This document shows, one piece after another, positions 8,755-17,506 of a DNA stretch of 64,000 nucleotides. The stretch covers positions 1-64,000 of the forward strand of contig NZ_JHWD01000007.1 in the NCBI RefSeq assembly GCF_000622225.1, read 5' to 3'. A program made the position numbers and the translations under genes. Every line of letters starts with the position of its first letter. The stretch's first letter is position 1. Source of the DNA: Roseomonas mucosa ATCC BAA-692 (GTDB lineage Bacteria > Pseudomonadota > Alphaproteobacteria > Acetobacterales > Acetobacteraceae). The notes under the pieces are model-generated. The model was not told the origin of the DNA. It did no database searches and saw only the letters and a list, made by a program, of their open reading frames with translations.

Positions 8755-8879
8755 GGCGTTCCCCGCGCCCCTGGGAGCCCCGGCCCGTCCAGGGATCGCG
8801 CCCTCCCTGCTGCCGGAAGTATGGCACCCTCACGCTTCGGGCGATTCCGCCGCCGGCGATCGCGGGCTAGGCTCGTCCC

Positions 8880-9419
8880 ATGCCCCTTTCCCAGCCCGAG
8901 GCGCGCACCCTCCAGCACAGCCGCGACATCACCCTGCGCGGCTATGAGCGCGAGGACGGGTCCTTCGACATCGAGGCCCGCCTGACCGACACCAAGGCCT
9001 ATCCGCTGCCCAACCTGGACCGCGGCACCCTCATGCCGGGCGAGGCCCTGCACGACATGTGGATCCGGCTGACGGTGGATGCCGAGATGCTGATCCTGTC
9101 CTGCGAGGCGGCGACAGACAGTTCGCCCTATTCGATCTGCCCGGACATCGCGCCGAACTTCGCCCGGCTGGCCGGAATCCGCATCGGCCCCGGCTTCAAC
9201 CGTGCCGTGAAGGAGCGGGTCGGCGGCACCGAGGGCTGCACCCATCTGCGCGAACTCCTGGCGCAGATGGCCACCGTCGCCTACCAGACCCTCCACTCGG
9301 CCCGCACCCGCCGGCGCCGGCAGGCCGGCGAGGGCGAGCCGCCCCTGTCGCCGGCGATCCTCGGCACCTGCCATGCCTATGCGCCCGACAGCCCCGTGGT
9401 GCGGCGGCGGAAAGGCTGA
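8880..9419 (+). CDS. DUF2889 domain protein
   Basis: This 179-aa cytosolic protein has the DUF2889 pattern: an N-terminal HSRDITLRGYEREDGSFDIEARLTDTK block with a short proline-containing leader, GEALHDMWIRLTVD, and a cysteine-bearing stretch PYSICPDIAPNFARLAG followed by GCTHLRELL. The function of the family is not established. No partner operon is evident: it follows aroKB on the same strand after 125 bp, and the next gene is convergent. The family assignment is confident; any biochemical role would be a guess. Confidence 0.85.
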   Translation: MPLSQPEARTLQHSRDITLRGYEREDGSFDIEARLTDTKAYPLPNLDRGTLMPGEALHDMWIRLTVDAEMLILSCEAATDSSPYSICPDIAPNFARLAGIRIGPGFNRAVKERVGGTEGCTHLRELLAQMATVAYQTLHSARTRRRRQAGEGEPPLSPAILGTCHAYAPDSPVVRRRKG

Positions 9420-9474
9420 CACGCCGGCGCGGCTCGTTGCTCCCGGACGCTTCCTGGCCGCGCCGGATCTTGTC

Positions 9475-10716
9475 CTACCGGCGCTCGGCCGCCATGACGG
9501 CGCCGAGTTCCTCTGTCACGCTGATCGGTTCGAGTGCCGGCCGGGCCTCCGCAGCGGGCCGGGGGGCGCCGCGGGTCAGCCGCTGGCCCAGCCGCATGCT
9601 GGGCGTCTCCACCAGCCGGTAGCCGAGTTCCGCCACCACCAGCGAAACGGGGATCGCCAGCAGCACCGCGAGGCCGGGCGGCACGATTCCCACCAGGCCA
9701 TGCGCCAGGGCCAGGATGACGATCTGGTGGAAGAGATAGAGGCTGTAGGAGATCTCCCCGAGCCGGCGCAGCGGCCGGATGGCCGCCAAGCGGTGGAACA
9801 GGGCGGTGCTGATCGCGGCGGTGATGATCACCGTGGCGGAGAAGCCCATGCCCAGCATCCAGACCAGCTTCATCGCCATGCTCGTGGTGGAGACCGGCCC
9901 CCAGGCCGGCATGCCCAGCAGCAGCAGCGCCATGGCCACCAGCCCCAGCCGCGCCACGGCGGGCAGGCCGGAGAAGAACCGTTCCAGCCTTTCGCGCTGG
10001 AACCAGAGCGCCGAGCCCAGGAAGAAGAGCGGCATCCACTGGAACAGGAAGGCGAGGCTGCCCAGCGGGGTCATGGGCAGGGTCTGGCCGTCCCGGCTCA
10101 TGAAGCCCGCCGCCGCCATGTAGAGGCCCAGGGCCAGCAGCGGTGCCCAGAGGCTGCGGCTCCTCACCAGCAGGAAGACCAGCGGGAAGATCAGCGAGGC
10201 CCGCAGTTCGACGATCAGGCTCCACATCGGGGCGTTCAGATCGTGATAGGGCTCCATGCCATAGGCCGCGAGATGGCCGAGGACCAGGTCCGGCGTGAGC
10301 GGCATGGACCAGGAGGTCGTGTTCAGCCAGTCGCTCATGCCGGGAATGGCGCCCTTGTAGGTCGCGGCATAGAAACCGGCCGCCACCAGCACCGCGGCGG
10401 CAAAGGGCAGGTAGATCCGGCAAAGCCGCTTCACCACATACTGCCCATACGAGATGCCGCGCCCGTTCTCGAAGGATGCGGAAAGGACGAAGCCGCTCAG
10501 CACGAAAAACACCGCGACGCAGCCGGGCCCGGCCACGAGGAACCGTGCCGGCGTGTATTTCAGCGCGAAGAAAAGATAGTCGGCGAGGCCGGATGCCCCG
10601 GTCAGCGGTGGCACATGGAATGCCTGTGGAAACGACATCCAAACATGGTGAAGAAGCACAATGAAAGCGGCGAGACCTCGTACGACGTCCAGCTCATGGT
10701 AGCGCCTGGAAGGCAT
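9475..10716 (-). CDS. Acyltransferase-3 family membrane protein (OafA/YrhL-like)
   Basis: This 413-aa integral membrane protein has about ten hydrophobic segments. The N-terminus YHELDVVRGLAAFIVLLHHVW carries the conserved Arg and the essential His of acyltransferase-3 enzymes. A second family block, FFVLSGFVLS, follows near residue 80. Such proteins transfer acetyl or other acyl groups to extracytoplasmic polysaccharides, O-antigens or lipids. No periplasmic SGNH domain is fused. The ATG at 10716 has AGGA just upstream (GATCAGGACGA). The gene is monocistronic, with a comparatively AT-rich upstream region (10790-10900) likely to hold its promoter. Confidence 0.9.
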   Translation of the reverse strand: MPSRRYHELDVVRGLAAFIVLLHHVWMSFPQAFHVPPLTGASGLADYLFFALKYTPARFLVAGPGCVAVFFVLSGFVLSASFENGRGISYGQYVVKRLCRIYLPFAAAVLVAAGFYAATYKGAIPGMSDWLNTTSWSMPLTPDLVLGHLAAYGMEPYHDLNAPMWSLIVELRASLIFPLVFLLVRSRSLWAPLLALGLYMAAAGFMSRDGQTLPMTPLGSLAFLFQWMPLFFLGSALWFQRERLERFFSGLPAVARLGLVAMALLLLGMPAWGPVSTTSMAMKLVWMLGMGFSATVIITAAISTALFHRLAAIRPLRRLGEISYSLYLFHQIVILALAHGLVGIVPPGLAVLLAIPVSLVVAELGYRLVETPSMRLGQRLTRGAPRPAAEARPALEPISVTEELGAVMAAERR

Positions 10717-10957
10717 TCGTCCTGATCTCCCTCAATCAGTCAGCAGAGAGGCGCCGGCGGAGGGGTGTACAACCCATCCGGCAAGACTTGGCGGCCAATG
10801 CACCTTAAAATGAAATTACATCCATATCATGAGACGTTCGCACAGCGGCAAACGAGAAAGCAAGAAAGCTGCTCAGACCCGGTCGTGAAATGTTTTGGAA
10901 GCGGGCCGGCTCCCCCCGGCCCCTTCCCTCTCCAATTCCCCTTCGCGGCCTATACCC

Positions 10958-11254
10958 TCAGCCCTCGCCCGGCGCCCTGGCCTCGATGGCGAGGGCATGC
11001 AGGCCACCGGCGAATTCCCCCGCCAGCGTGGCGTTCACGGCACGTTGCCGGGCCACCCGGGATTGCCCCTGGAATCCCGCCCAGACCACCCGGACGGCAT
11101 AATGCGTCTCGCCCCCCGGCCGGGCGCCGGAATGGCCGGCGTGGTGATGGCTGTCGTCACGCACCGTGACCTCGGCGCCCGGAAAGGCGGCGGCCAGGGC
11201 GGCGTGCAGGCGGGCGGCGCGCGCGCCCGCAGAATGAGGATGCTCTGGGATCAT
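10958..11254 (-). CDS. bolA: BolA-family protein
   Basis: This 98-aa BolA/IbaG-type protein is a partner of monothiol glutaredoxins in Fe-S and redox signalling and sometimes a transcription factor. It shows RLHAALAAAFPGAEVTVRDDSHHHAGH, the helix-strand-histidine block of the family, and THYAVRVVWAGFQGQSRVARQRAVNATLAGEF, which carries the FxGxSRVxRHRxVxxxL-type signature. The ATG at 11254 (MIPEHPHS) gives the usual length. It is divergent from the J-domain gene, the typical alphaproteobacterial order with cobS/cobT. The 90-bp intergenic region must hold both promoters. Confidence 0.93.
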   Translation of the reverse strand: MIPEHPHSAGARAARLHAALAAAFPGAEVTVRDDSHHHAGHSGARPGGETHYAVRVVWAGFQGQSRVARQRAVNATLAGEFAGGLHALAIEARAPGEG

Positions 11255-11344
11255 GCAACCGCTTTTTCCATGCGTTACCGATGTTTGTGAAGCGTAGGAT
11301 ACTGCCTTGCCCGCATGGCGCCGGACGCCCATAAGGGGGACACC

Positions 11345-11935
11345 ATGGCCCGACGCGGCACGACACACACCCCGCCCTCACCCGGAAGCAGCAGCTTCCG
11401 CCGTTGCGATTTCCCAGGCTGCGAGGCGGCCGGGGAGTTTCGCGCCCCTCGCGACCGGTCCCGCCTGCGCGACTATTATCATTTCTGCCTGGAACATGTC
11501 CGCGCCTACAATCAGGCGTGGGACTTCTACAAGGGAATGACGCCGGAGGAGATCGAAGTCCATCTCAAGGAGGATTCCGGCTGGCAGCGCCCGACCTGGC
11601 CTCTTGGCCGCCTCGGCATGCAGGGCAAGTTCGATCCCTCGCAGCTCAAGGACCCGCTCGGCCTCTTCGCCGACGCCAAGCCCACCCCTCGAAAATCGGC
11701 GACCAAGGCCCCAGCTGAGCTCCGTGCCGCGCTCGACGTGCTGGGCCTCGGCTGGCCGCTCGAGGAAGATGCGCTGCGCGAGCGTTGGAAAGAGCTCGCC
11801 AAGCGTTATCATCCGGACACCAACGGCGGCGACAAGTCGGCCGAGGAACGTCTGAAGGACGTGAACCGCGCCTACAGCCTGCTGCGCAAGCGGCTCGCCA
11901 CCCTGGGGGCCCAGGCGACCAGCGTCGCCGCCTGA
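11345..11935 (+). CDS. J-domain (DnaJ-like) protein
   Basis: The 196-aa protein carries a C-terminal J domain (about residues 128-190) with the HPD motif in [32 protein letters not shown]. The N-terminal region contains a possible small metal-binding module ([18 protein letters not shown]...YHFCLEHV, C-x4-C...C-x2-H). It would stimulate a DnaK-type chaperone, but the client is unknown. The start is ATG 11345, preceded by GGGGGA at 11335-11340; an ATG at 11315 is in frame but lacks a site. It lies 40 bp upstream of cobS, and the conserved neighbourhood suggests a link to cobaltochelatase assembly, which is inference only. Confidence 0.92.
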   Translation: MARRGTTHTPPSPGSSSFRRCDFPGCEAAGEFRAPRDRSRLRDYYHFCLEHVRAYNQAWDFYKGMTPEEIEVHLKEDSGWQRPTWPLGRLGMQGKFDPSQLKDPLGLFADAKPTPRKSATKAPAELRAALDVLGLGWPLEEDALRERWKELAKRYHPDTNGGDKSAEERLKDVNRAYSLLRKRLATLGAQATSVAA

Positions 11936-11975
11936 GGCCCTTGCCACACTGACACTGAGAAGCGGGAACCCCCCG

Positions 11976-12962
11976 ATGGACACCATCGCCACCTTGCCCG
12001 ACAGCCGTCCCGACATGCCCGACGCGCGGGTCAAGGTGCGCGAGGTCTTCGGGATCGACACGGACCTCGAGGTCCCGGCTTTCTCGAACCCGACCGAGCA
12101 CGTGCCGGAGCGCGACCCGACCTACCGCTTCGACAAGGACACGACGCTCGCGATCCTGGCCGGCTTCGCCTTCAACCGCCGCGTGATGATCCAGGGCTAT
12201 CACGGCACCGGCAAATCCACCCATGTGGAGCAGGTGGCGGCCCGGTTGAACTGGCCCTGCATCCGCGTGAACCTGGACAGCCACATCAGCCGCATCGACC
12301 TGGTGGGCAAGGACGCCATCGTCCTGAAGGACGGCAAGCAGGTCACCGAGTTCAAGGAAGGCATCCTTCCCTGGGCCTTGCAGCGCCCCTGCGCCATCGT
12401 GTTCGACGAGTACGACGCGGGCCGCCCCGACGTGATGTTCGTGATCCAACGCGTGCTGGAGGTCGAGGGCAAGCTCACCCTGCTGGACCAGAACCGCGTG
12501 ATCCGCCCGCATCCGGGCTTCCGCATCTTCGCCACCGCCAACACGGTGGGCCTGGGCGACACGACCGGCCTGTATCACGGCACGCAGCAGATCAACCAGG
12601 GCCAGATGGACCGCTGGAACATCGTGGCGACGCTGAACTACCTGCCGCACAAGCAGGAGACCGACATCGTCTCCGCCAAGATGGGCGTGACCGACCCGAA
12701 GGGCCGCAAGCAGATCGAGGCGATGGTCAGCCTCGCCGACCTGACGCGCGCGGGCTTCATCGCCGGCGACATTTCCACCGTCATGTCGCCGCGCACGGTC
12801 ATCACCTGGGCCGAGAACGCCAAGATCTTCGGCGATGTCGGCTTCGCCTTCCGCCTCTCCTTCCTCAACAAGTGCGACGAGGCGGAGCGCGCCACGGTGG
12901 CGGAATACTACCAGCGCTGCTTCAACGAGGAGATCCCGACGGGCCTCTACGTCAAGGCCTGA
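11976..12962 (+). CDS. cobS: Aerobic cobaltochelatase subunit CobS (AAA+ ATPase)
   Basis: CobS with CobT forms the AAA+ motor that drives cobalt insertion into hydrogenobyrinate a,c-diamide by CobN in the oxygen-dependent B12 pathway. The 328-aa product shows Walker [10 protein letters not shown] (about 74-82), Walker [18 protein letters not shown], the sensor [22 protein letters not shown] and the [12 protein letters not shown] arginine-finger region. Length is as expected (about 325-330). It is followed after 70 bp by cobT. cobN is not in this window. Confidence 0.97.
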   Translation: MDTIATLPDSRPDMPDARVKVREVFGIDTDLEVPAFSNPTEHVPERDPTYRFDKDTTLAILAGFAFNRRVMIQGYHGTGKSTHVEQVAARLNWPCIRVNLDSHISRIDLVGKDAIVLKDGKQVTEFKEGILPWALQRPCAIVFDEYDAGRPDVMFVIQRVLEVEGKLTLLDQNRVIRPHPGFRIFATANTVGLGDTTGLYHGTQQINQGQMDRWNIVATLNYLPHKQETDIVSAKMGVTDPKGRKQIEAMVSLADLTRAGFIAGDISTVMSPRTVITWAENAKIFGDVGFAFRLSFLNKCDEAERATVAEYYQRCFNEEIPTGLYVKA

Positions 12963-12971
12963 CGGAAAGGC

Positions 12972-12999
12972 GGGGCGGCGCGCCGGGCGCTGCCGCCCC
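12972..12999 (+). other. Hairpin between cobS and cobT
   Basis: An inverted repeat GGGGCGGC (12972-12979) / GCCGCCCC (12992-12999) with a 12-nt loop sits in the 70-bp cobS-cobT gap. It may adjust the relative expression of the two subunits by attenuation or mRNA stability. No T-tract follows, so it is not a standard terminator. Confidence 0.35.
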
Positions 13000-13032
13000 A
13001 CGGGATGACTGCGGCCGGTGGGAGAGGTGTCG

Positions 13033-14907
13033 GTGAGCAATTCCAAGGATCTGTCCCGCCAGGAGGAGTTCAAGCGGGCCACCGCCGGCGCGGTCCGCGC
13101 CATCGCCCGCACCGATGACGTGCAGGTGGCCTTCCAGCCCGGCCCCTCCGGCCTGACCGGCAAGCGCGCCCGCCTGCCACTGCCGACCCGTGCCCTGCCG
13201 CCCGCCGAGATGGCGCGGCTGCGCGGTGCCGCCGATGCCGTGGCGCTGAAGCTGCGCTACCACGACGAGACCACCCACGCCGCCCGCCTGCCCGCGCGCC
13301 GCGACGCGAAGGAGGTCTTCGACACGCTGGAGCAGGCGCGGGTCGAGGCGGTGGGCAGCCGGGCGATGCCGGGCGTGGCCGCCAACCTCCAGGCGAGGCT
13401 GACCGAGCAGGCCGAGGCCGAGGGCTATGACCGGATGACCCGCAAGGACCAGCTGCCCCTGCCGGTGGCGCTGGGCCTGCTGGCGCGGGAGAAGCTGTCC
13501 GGCGAGCCGGTGCCCGAGCCCGCCCGCCGCGTCCTCGACCTGTGGCGCGACACGCTGGGCGAGCGGGCCGAGGCCGCGCTCGACGAGATGGCGGGCAGCA
13601 CCGAGGACCAGGACGCCTTCGCCCGCGCCGCCCGCAAGCTGCTGACCGCGCTCGACCTCGCCGAGGCCGAGGTGGAGGCCGAGAGCAGCGAGGACGAGGA
13701 GCAGCAGGGCGACCAGGGCGCCGACTCCTCCCAGGTCCAGGACAATTCCGGCGAGGGCGAGGCCCAGTCCGAGGATGCCGAGAGCATGCTCGGCGCCCAG
13801 CCCGAGCAGGCCCAGGGCGAGGCCGCCGAGGATGAGGGCGAGGGCGAGGAGGAGGACGGTTCCGCCGCGGAGGGCGAGGACCGCCCGGGCGGGCCGCAGC
13901 AGCGCAAGGAGGTCCCCGCCTCCGACGACGCCTCGGTGTACCGCGCCTATACCAAGAGGTTCGACGAGGAGGTCGGCGCCGACGACCTTTGCGACCCGGA
14001 GGAGCTGGCCCGGCTGCGGCAGCAGCTCGACCAGCAGCTTTCCCACCTGCAGGGCGTGGTCTCCAAGCTGGCCAACCGCCTCCAGCGCCGCCTGATGGCG
14101 CAGCAGCAGCGCGCCTGGGAGTTCGACCTGGAGGAAGGGATGCTGGACGTGGCGCGGCTGGCCCGCGTCATCTCCAACCCGACCTATTCCCTATCCTACA
14201 AGCGGGAGCGGGAGGCGGATTTCCGCGATACGGTCGTCACCCTGCTGATCGACAATTCCGGCTCCATGCGTGGCCGCCCGATCACCGTGGCCGCCATGTG
14301 CTGCGACATCCTGGCCCGCACGCTGGAGCGCTGCGCGGTGAAGACCGAGATCCTGGGCTTCACCACCCGCGCCTGGAAGGGCGGCCAGTCGCGCGAGCGC
14401 TGGGTGCAGGACGGCAAGCCGCGCAATCCCGGCCGGCTGAACGACCTGCGCCATGTCGTGTACAAGGCGGCGGACGAGCCCTGGCGCCGGGCGCGCAAGA
14501 ATCTCGGGCTGATGCTGCGCGAGGGGCTGCTGAAGGAGAACATCGACGGCGAGGCGCTGGACTGGGCCTATCGGCGCATGCTTTCCCGCGCCGAACACCG
14601 CCGCATCCTGATGGTGATCAGCGACGGCGCGCCGGTGGATGACAGCACTCTTTCGGTGAATCCGGGCAACTACCTGGAGCGGCACCTGCGCAAGGTGATC
14701 GCCGACATCGAGGGCCGCGACATCGTGGAGCTGGTGGCCATCGGCATCGGCCATGACGTCACCCGCTACTACCGCCGCGCCGTGACCATCGTGGATGCCG
14801 AGGAGCTGGGAGGCACCATGATGCAGAAGCTGGCCGAGCTCTTCGACGAGGATGCCGCGGCCGCCTACCAGCGCGCTGCCGCCGAGCGTTCCCCCGCCCT
14901 GATCTGA
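13033..14907 (+). CDS. cobT: Aerobic cobaltochelatase subunit CobT
   Basis: CobT is the large chaperone-like partner of CobS in cobalt insertion. The 624-aa protein has an N-terminal helical domain and a very acidic Glu/Asp/Gln linker at about 215-310. The C-terminal von Willebrand A domain has the MIDAS motif DNSGSMRG at about 406-413, then [21 protein letters not shown] 13033 is preferred as start because GGAGAGG (13021-13027) lies 5 nt upstream; an in-frame GTG at 13018 has no site. Translation follows cobS in the same operon. Confidence 0.96.
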   Translation: MSNSKDLSRQEEFKRATAGAVRAIARTDDVQVAFQPGPSGLTGKRARLPLPTRALPPAEMARLRGAADAVALKLRYHDETTHAARLPARRDAKEVFDTLEQARVEAVGSRAMPGVAANLQARLTEQAEAEGYDRMTRKDQLPLPVALGLLAREKLSGEPVPEPARRVLDLWRDTLGERAEAALDEMAGSTEDQDAFARAARKLLTALDLAEAEVEAESSEDEEQQGDQGADSSQVQDNSGEGEAQSEDAESMLGAQPEQAQGEAAEDEGEGEEEDGSAAEGEDRPGGPQQRKEVPASDDASVYRAYTKRFDEEVGADDLCDPEELARLRQQLDQQLSHLQGVVSKLANRLQRRLMAQQQRAWEFDLEEGMLDVARLARVISNPTYSLSYKREREADFRDTVVTLLIDNSGSMRGRPITVAAMCCDILARTLERCAVKTEILGFTTRAWKGGQSRERWVQDGKPRNPGRLNDLRHVVYKAADEPWRRARKNLGLMLREGLLKENIDGEALDWAYRRMLSRAEHRRILMVISDGAPVDDSTLSVNPGNYLERHLRKVIADIEGRDIVELVAIGIGHDVTRYYRRAVTIVDAEELGGTMMQKLAELFDEDAAAAYQRAAAERSPALI

Positions 14908-14912
14908 CGGGC

Positions 14913-15884
14913 TTGCACCGGCGTCGCCTGCTCGGGGGCGGGCTGCTGGCGGCCGTGGCGGGGCTTGGCGGCTGTGCCCTGGCGTTGCAGCCGGAAACCG
15001 GCCGCCCCTTGTCGCGCCCGCTGCCGCCACCGGAGGGCGCTCCGCCCTTCGGGGCGGAGCGCGTGCTGGGCATGCTGGAGCTTGATGCCCGGCGCCTGGG
15101 GGGAGAGGGCCTGTCCGGCCTGCACATCTCCGACGACCTGCACCTGACCGCGATCGGCGACCGTGGCGCCTGGTGCCACGCGCGCCTCGTGCTGGATGAG
15201 CGGGGCGTGCCGCTGCGGCTGGAAGCGCCGCGCGCCGGGCGCCTGCACGACGCGCGCTGGCGGGCCCTGCCCGTGCCCTTCTCGGCCGATGCGGAAAGCC
15301 TGGCGCGCCTGCCCGACGGCTCCTGGCTGGTGGGCTTCGAGCGCTGGCACCGGATCTGGCGCTACCGCGACCTGAACGGCCCGGCCGAGCCGGTCAGGGC
15401 GCCACCGGGGCTGGAGGAAGCGCCGCTGAACGGAGGGCTGGAAAGCCTCGCCGTGCTGGCGGACGGGCGCTGGCTGGCCATCGCCGAGAAGTACCATGCG
15501 GACGAGGCCGGCGCGCTGCGCCATGCCTGGATCGGCAGCCCCGGAGGCTGGCAGGCCCTGGCCTACCGCCCCGCGCCGGGCTTCGACCCTTCGGATGCCT
15601 GTCCGCTGCCGGATGGCGGTGCGCTGGTGCTGGAGCGGCATTTCTCCTGGCTGGACGGGTTGCGCGGGCGGCTTTGCCACATCCCGGCCGGACGCCTGGC
15701 CCGGGCCGGGGCCGGCAGTGTGCTGGAGGGCGACGCGTTGCTGGACCTGGCCGATCCCCTGCCCACCGACAACTGGGAAGGGGTCAGCGTCTTCCACCAC
15801 CGGGGGCAACGGCTGGCCGCGCTCATCTCGGACGACAACGGGTTGGCCATCCAGCGGACGCTTCTGATGGTGATCCGCCTCTGA
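14913..15884 (+). CDS. Esterase-like activity of phytase family lipoprotein
   Basis: The 323-aa exported protein starts MHRRRLLGGGLLAAVAGLGGCAL. This is a twin-arginine-like basic region, a hydrophobic core and a lipobox-type LGGC around residue 20, so it is probably a lipoprotein. The rest matches the esterase-like activity of phytase (PF13449-type) beta-propeller: GEGLSGLHI, ITAIGDRGAW, DAESLARLPDGSWLVGFER, GGLESLAVLADGRWL and NWEGVSVF. Start TTG 14913 is 5 bp after the cobT stop, so it is read as the last gene of the cobS-cobT operon. Its substrate is unknown, and the cobST neighbourhood is common in alphaproteobacteria without an explained link. Confidence 0.83.
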   Translation: MHRRRLLGGGLLAAVAGLGGCALALQPETGRPLSRPLPPPEGAPPFGAERVLGMLELDARRLGGEGLSGLHISDDLHLTAIGDRGAWCHARLVLDERGVPLRLEAPRAGRLHDARWRALPVPFSADAESLARLPDGSWLVGFERWHRIWRYRDLNGPAEPVRAPPGLEEAPLNGGLESLAVLADGRWLAIAEKYHADEAGALRHAWIGSPGGWQALAYRPAPGFDPSDACPLPDGGALVLERHFSWLDGLRGRLCHIPAGRLARAGAGSVLEGDALLDLADPLPTDNWEGVSVFHHRGQRLAALISDDNGLAIQRTLLMVIRL

Positions 15885-15896
15885 CGGGCGTTTCCG

Positions 15897-16736
15897 TCAG
15901 GCGCCGGTGTTGGGGGCGAGCAGGCGGTGTTCCGGCAGCGTCATCCAGACCCGGCTGCCGATGCCGCTCATGGCCTCGACCACCAGGTCGCCGCCATGCG
16001 CATGCAGGAGGTCCCGCGAGGTCGCAAGGCCCAGTTCCAGCCCACGCGTCCCGGCGCGCGTGACCATCGTGTCGCCGAGGTCGCCCACGGCGGCGCCATG
16101 GCCCTCGTCCTCGACCACCAGAGCGAAGCGGCCCGGCTGGTGCCGGACATGGATGGCGATGCAGTCGCCCATGCCGGTGTCCCGTACCGCCCGGGCCAGG
16201 ACCTGGAACAGCACCCGGCCGAGCGCCCGCCGGTCACCGAGCAGGACGATGTTCTCGACCTCCGGATCGATCCGCCACAGGCGCATCCCCTCCCCCATGG
16301 GGCGCTGCACCTCCGCCAGGGCTTCCTGGAACACTTCGCCCAGCCGCAAGGGTTCCTCGGCCAGATGCCGGCCCTGCCCCTGCGCGGCCTGATGCTCCGC
16401 GAGGCTGTCGCCCGTCTCGTCGGCGAGGTTGAGCAGGTGCGCGGCGCCACTGCGAAGCCGGCCGATGGTCTGGAGGTAGAGGGAGGTGGAGACGGTGAGG
16501 TCCGGGTGCTGCGCCAGCCGCTCGGACAGGGTCAGTAGTTCCAGCCCGGGCCGGGTCAGCTCTCGGGCCAGGATGCCCAGGTGGCGGCGCTGGGCCGCCA
16601 GGGCATCCTGCTCGGCGGACAACCGGGCCTCGGCGGTGCGGGCCCGGCGGGACTGCCTCAGGGCAAGAAGCCCCAGGCCCACCGCAGCCAGAACGGCCGC
16701 GAGGGCGAGGAGCGTCAGAATCGGGACGTAAGCCAT
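15897..16736 (-). CDS. Degenerate histidine-kinase-like membrane protein
   Basis: The 279-aa protein has one N-terminal transmembrane helix (about residues 4-26), a coiled coil (30-52), a DHp-like helical hairpin (50-115) and an HATPase-like domain (about 130-270). The H-box position reads AREL-TRPGLE, with Arg58 where His should be. The N-box reads RVLFQVLARAV, with both usual Asn residues replaced by Gln178 and Arg182. The G1 box DEGHG (210-214) and a G2-like GLELGL (232-237) remain. It is therefore unlikely to autophosphorylate and may be a sensory or scaffold pseudokinase. No response regulator is adjacent, and it is convergent with the phytase-like gene. Confidence 0.75.
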   Translation of the reverse strand: MAYVPILTLLALAAVLAAVGLGLLALRQSRRARTAEARLSAEQDALAAQRRHLGILARELTRPGLELLTLSERLAQHPDLTVSTSLYLQTIGRLRSGAAHLLNLADETGDSLAEHQAAQGQGRHLAEEPLRLGEVFQEALAEVQRPMGEGMRLWRIDPEVENIVLLGDRRALGRVLFQVLARAVRDTGMGDCIAIHVRHQPGRFALVVEDEGHGAAVGDLGDTMVTRAGTRGLELGLATSRDLLHAHGGDLVVEAMSGIGSRVWMTLPEHRLLAPNTGA

Positions 16737-16778
16737 TTCCCCACCACTATAGGGGGAAAGGTTAAATGCCCGTAAAGA

Positions 16779-17075
16779 TCAGGCTGCCTGCTTCTTGACC
16801 TGGGCGCGCTCGATGCGGCGCTTCAGGGTCAGGGCCTCGGTGCCGAGCTTCCGGTCGGGCGTGCCGAGCAGGAAGGAGTCGAGACCGCCATTGTGCTCCA
16901 CCGTGCGGATGCCATTGGTGGTCAGGCGCATCTGCACCGCCGTGCCGAGCACATCGGAGAAGAACGACGCCTGCTGCAGGTTGGGCAGGTAACGGCGGCG
17001 GGACTTGTTGTTGGCGTGGCTGACGTTGTTGCCGGTCAGCACGCCCTTGCCGGTGATGTCGCAGCGGCGGGACAT
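16779..17075 (-). CDS. rpmB: 50S ribosomal protein L28
   Basis: L28 is a protein of the large ribosomal subunit. The 98-aa sequence is highly conserved: [34 protein letters not shown] at the N-terminus and [21 protein letters not shown] in the middle. The cysteines of the zinc-ribbon variant are absent apart from Cys5, as in most proteobacterial L28. A sigma70-like promoter lies 40-70 bp upstream. Confidence 0.98.
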   Translation of the reverse strand: MSRRCDITGKGVLTGNNVSHANNKSRRRYLPNLQQASFFSDVLGTAVQMRLTTNGIRTVEHNGGLDSFLLGTPDRKLGTEALTLKRRIERAQVKKQAA

Positions 17076-17116
17076 GTCGTTGAACCTCGAATTCGCGAAC
17101 GCGCGGGAAGGGCGGC

Positions 17117-17145
17117 CCTATGGCCCACCGAGCCCGCGTCGTCAA
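17117..17145 (-). promoter_or_regulatory. Predicted sigma70-type promoter of rpmB
   Basis: On the minus strand TTGACG (17145-17140) and CATAGG (17122-17117) are separated by exactly 17 bp, and the rpmB start codon lies about 40 nt downstream of the -10 hexamer. Just upstream is an inverted repeat TTGTTC-N7-GAACAA (17149-17167) that could be a regulator site or the 3' hairpin of the preceding gene. Confidence 0.5.
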
Positions 17146-17203
17146 GTTTTGTTCCTGGGAAGAACAATCCAGGCAAGGTCGCCGACTGTCCTTCCCGCGT
17201 TCT

Positions 17204-17467
17204 TCAATGGGAGCCGCGCATGCTCTCCAGCTCGCCGCGCTCCACCGATTCGAGGGCGCTGCGCAGCACGCGGGCGATGGCCTTGTCCTCCATCGAGCGC
17301 GCCATCAGCCCCAGCGCGCCGCCCAGCAGGGCCGAGGCGACCGAGATCGGCGCGATGTTCTGCTCCGTCATGTACTCGATGGCCTTGTCCACGATGGAGC
17401 CGGCATGGCTCAGATCCTCCGGGGCCATTTCGTCGAGCTTGTTGTTCCCCGGGTTGTCAGACGCCAT
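17204..17467 (-). CDS. Conserved small protein of unknown function (87 aa)
   Basis: The product is a soluble-looking acidic 87-aa protein. It has predicted helices, a small Ala/Gly-rich hydrophobic stretch (PISVASALLGGALGLMARSM) and a C-terminal amphipathic helix ending in SVERGELESMRGSH. I do not recognise the family. It starts 39 bp after the Atm1-type exporter stop on the same strand, so the two are probably co-transcribed, upstream of rpmB, which has its own promoter. Coding potential is supported by alphaproteobacterium-like codon use and by lack of a better frame in this interval. Confidence 0.7.
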   Translation of the reverse strand: MASDNPGNNKLDEMAPEDLSHAGSIVDKAIEYMTEQNIAPISVASALLGGALGLMARSMEDKAIARVLRSALESVERGELESMRGSH

Positions 17468-17506
17468 CAGGGGCTCTCCTCAGTTCTGCGGTCGGGCGCA
17501 ACATGG

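Noticed and set aside
17149-17167. TTGTTC-N7-GAACAA as a LexA box
   Set aside because: Alphaproteobacterial LexA uses direct repeats GTTC-N7-GTTC; this is an inverted repeat beside a ribosomal protein promoter, so no SOS link is claimed.
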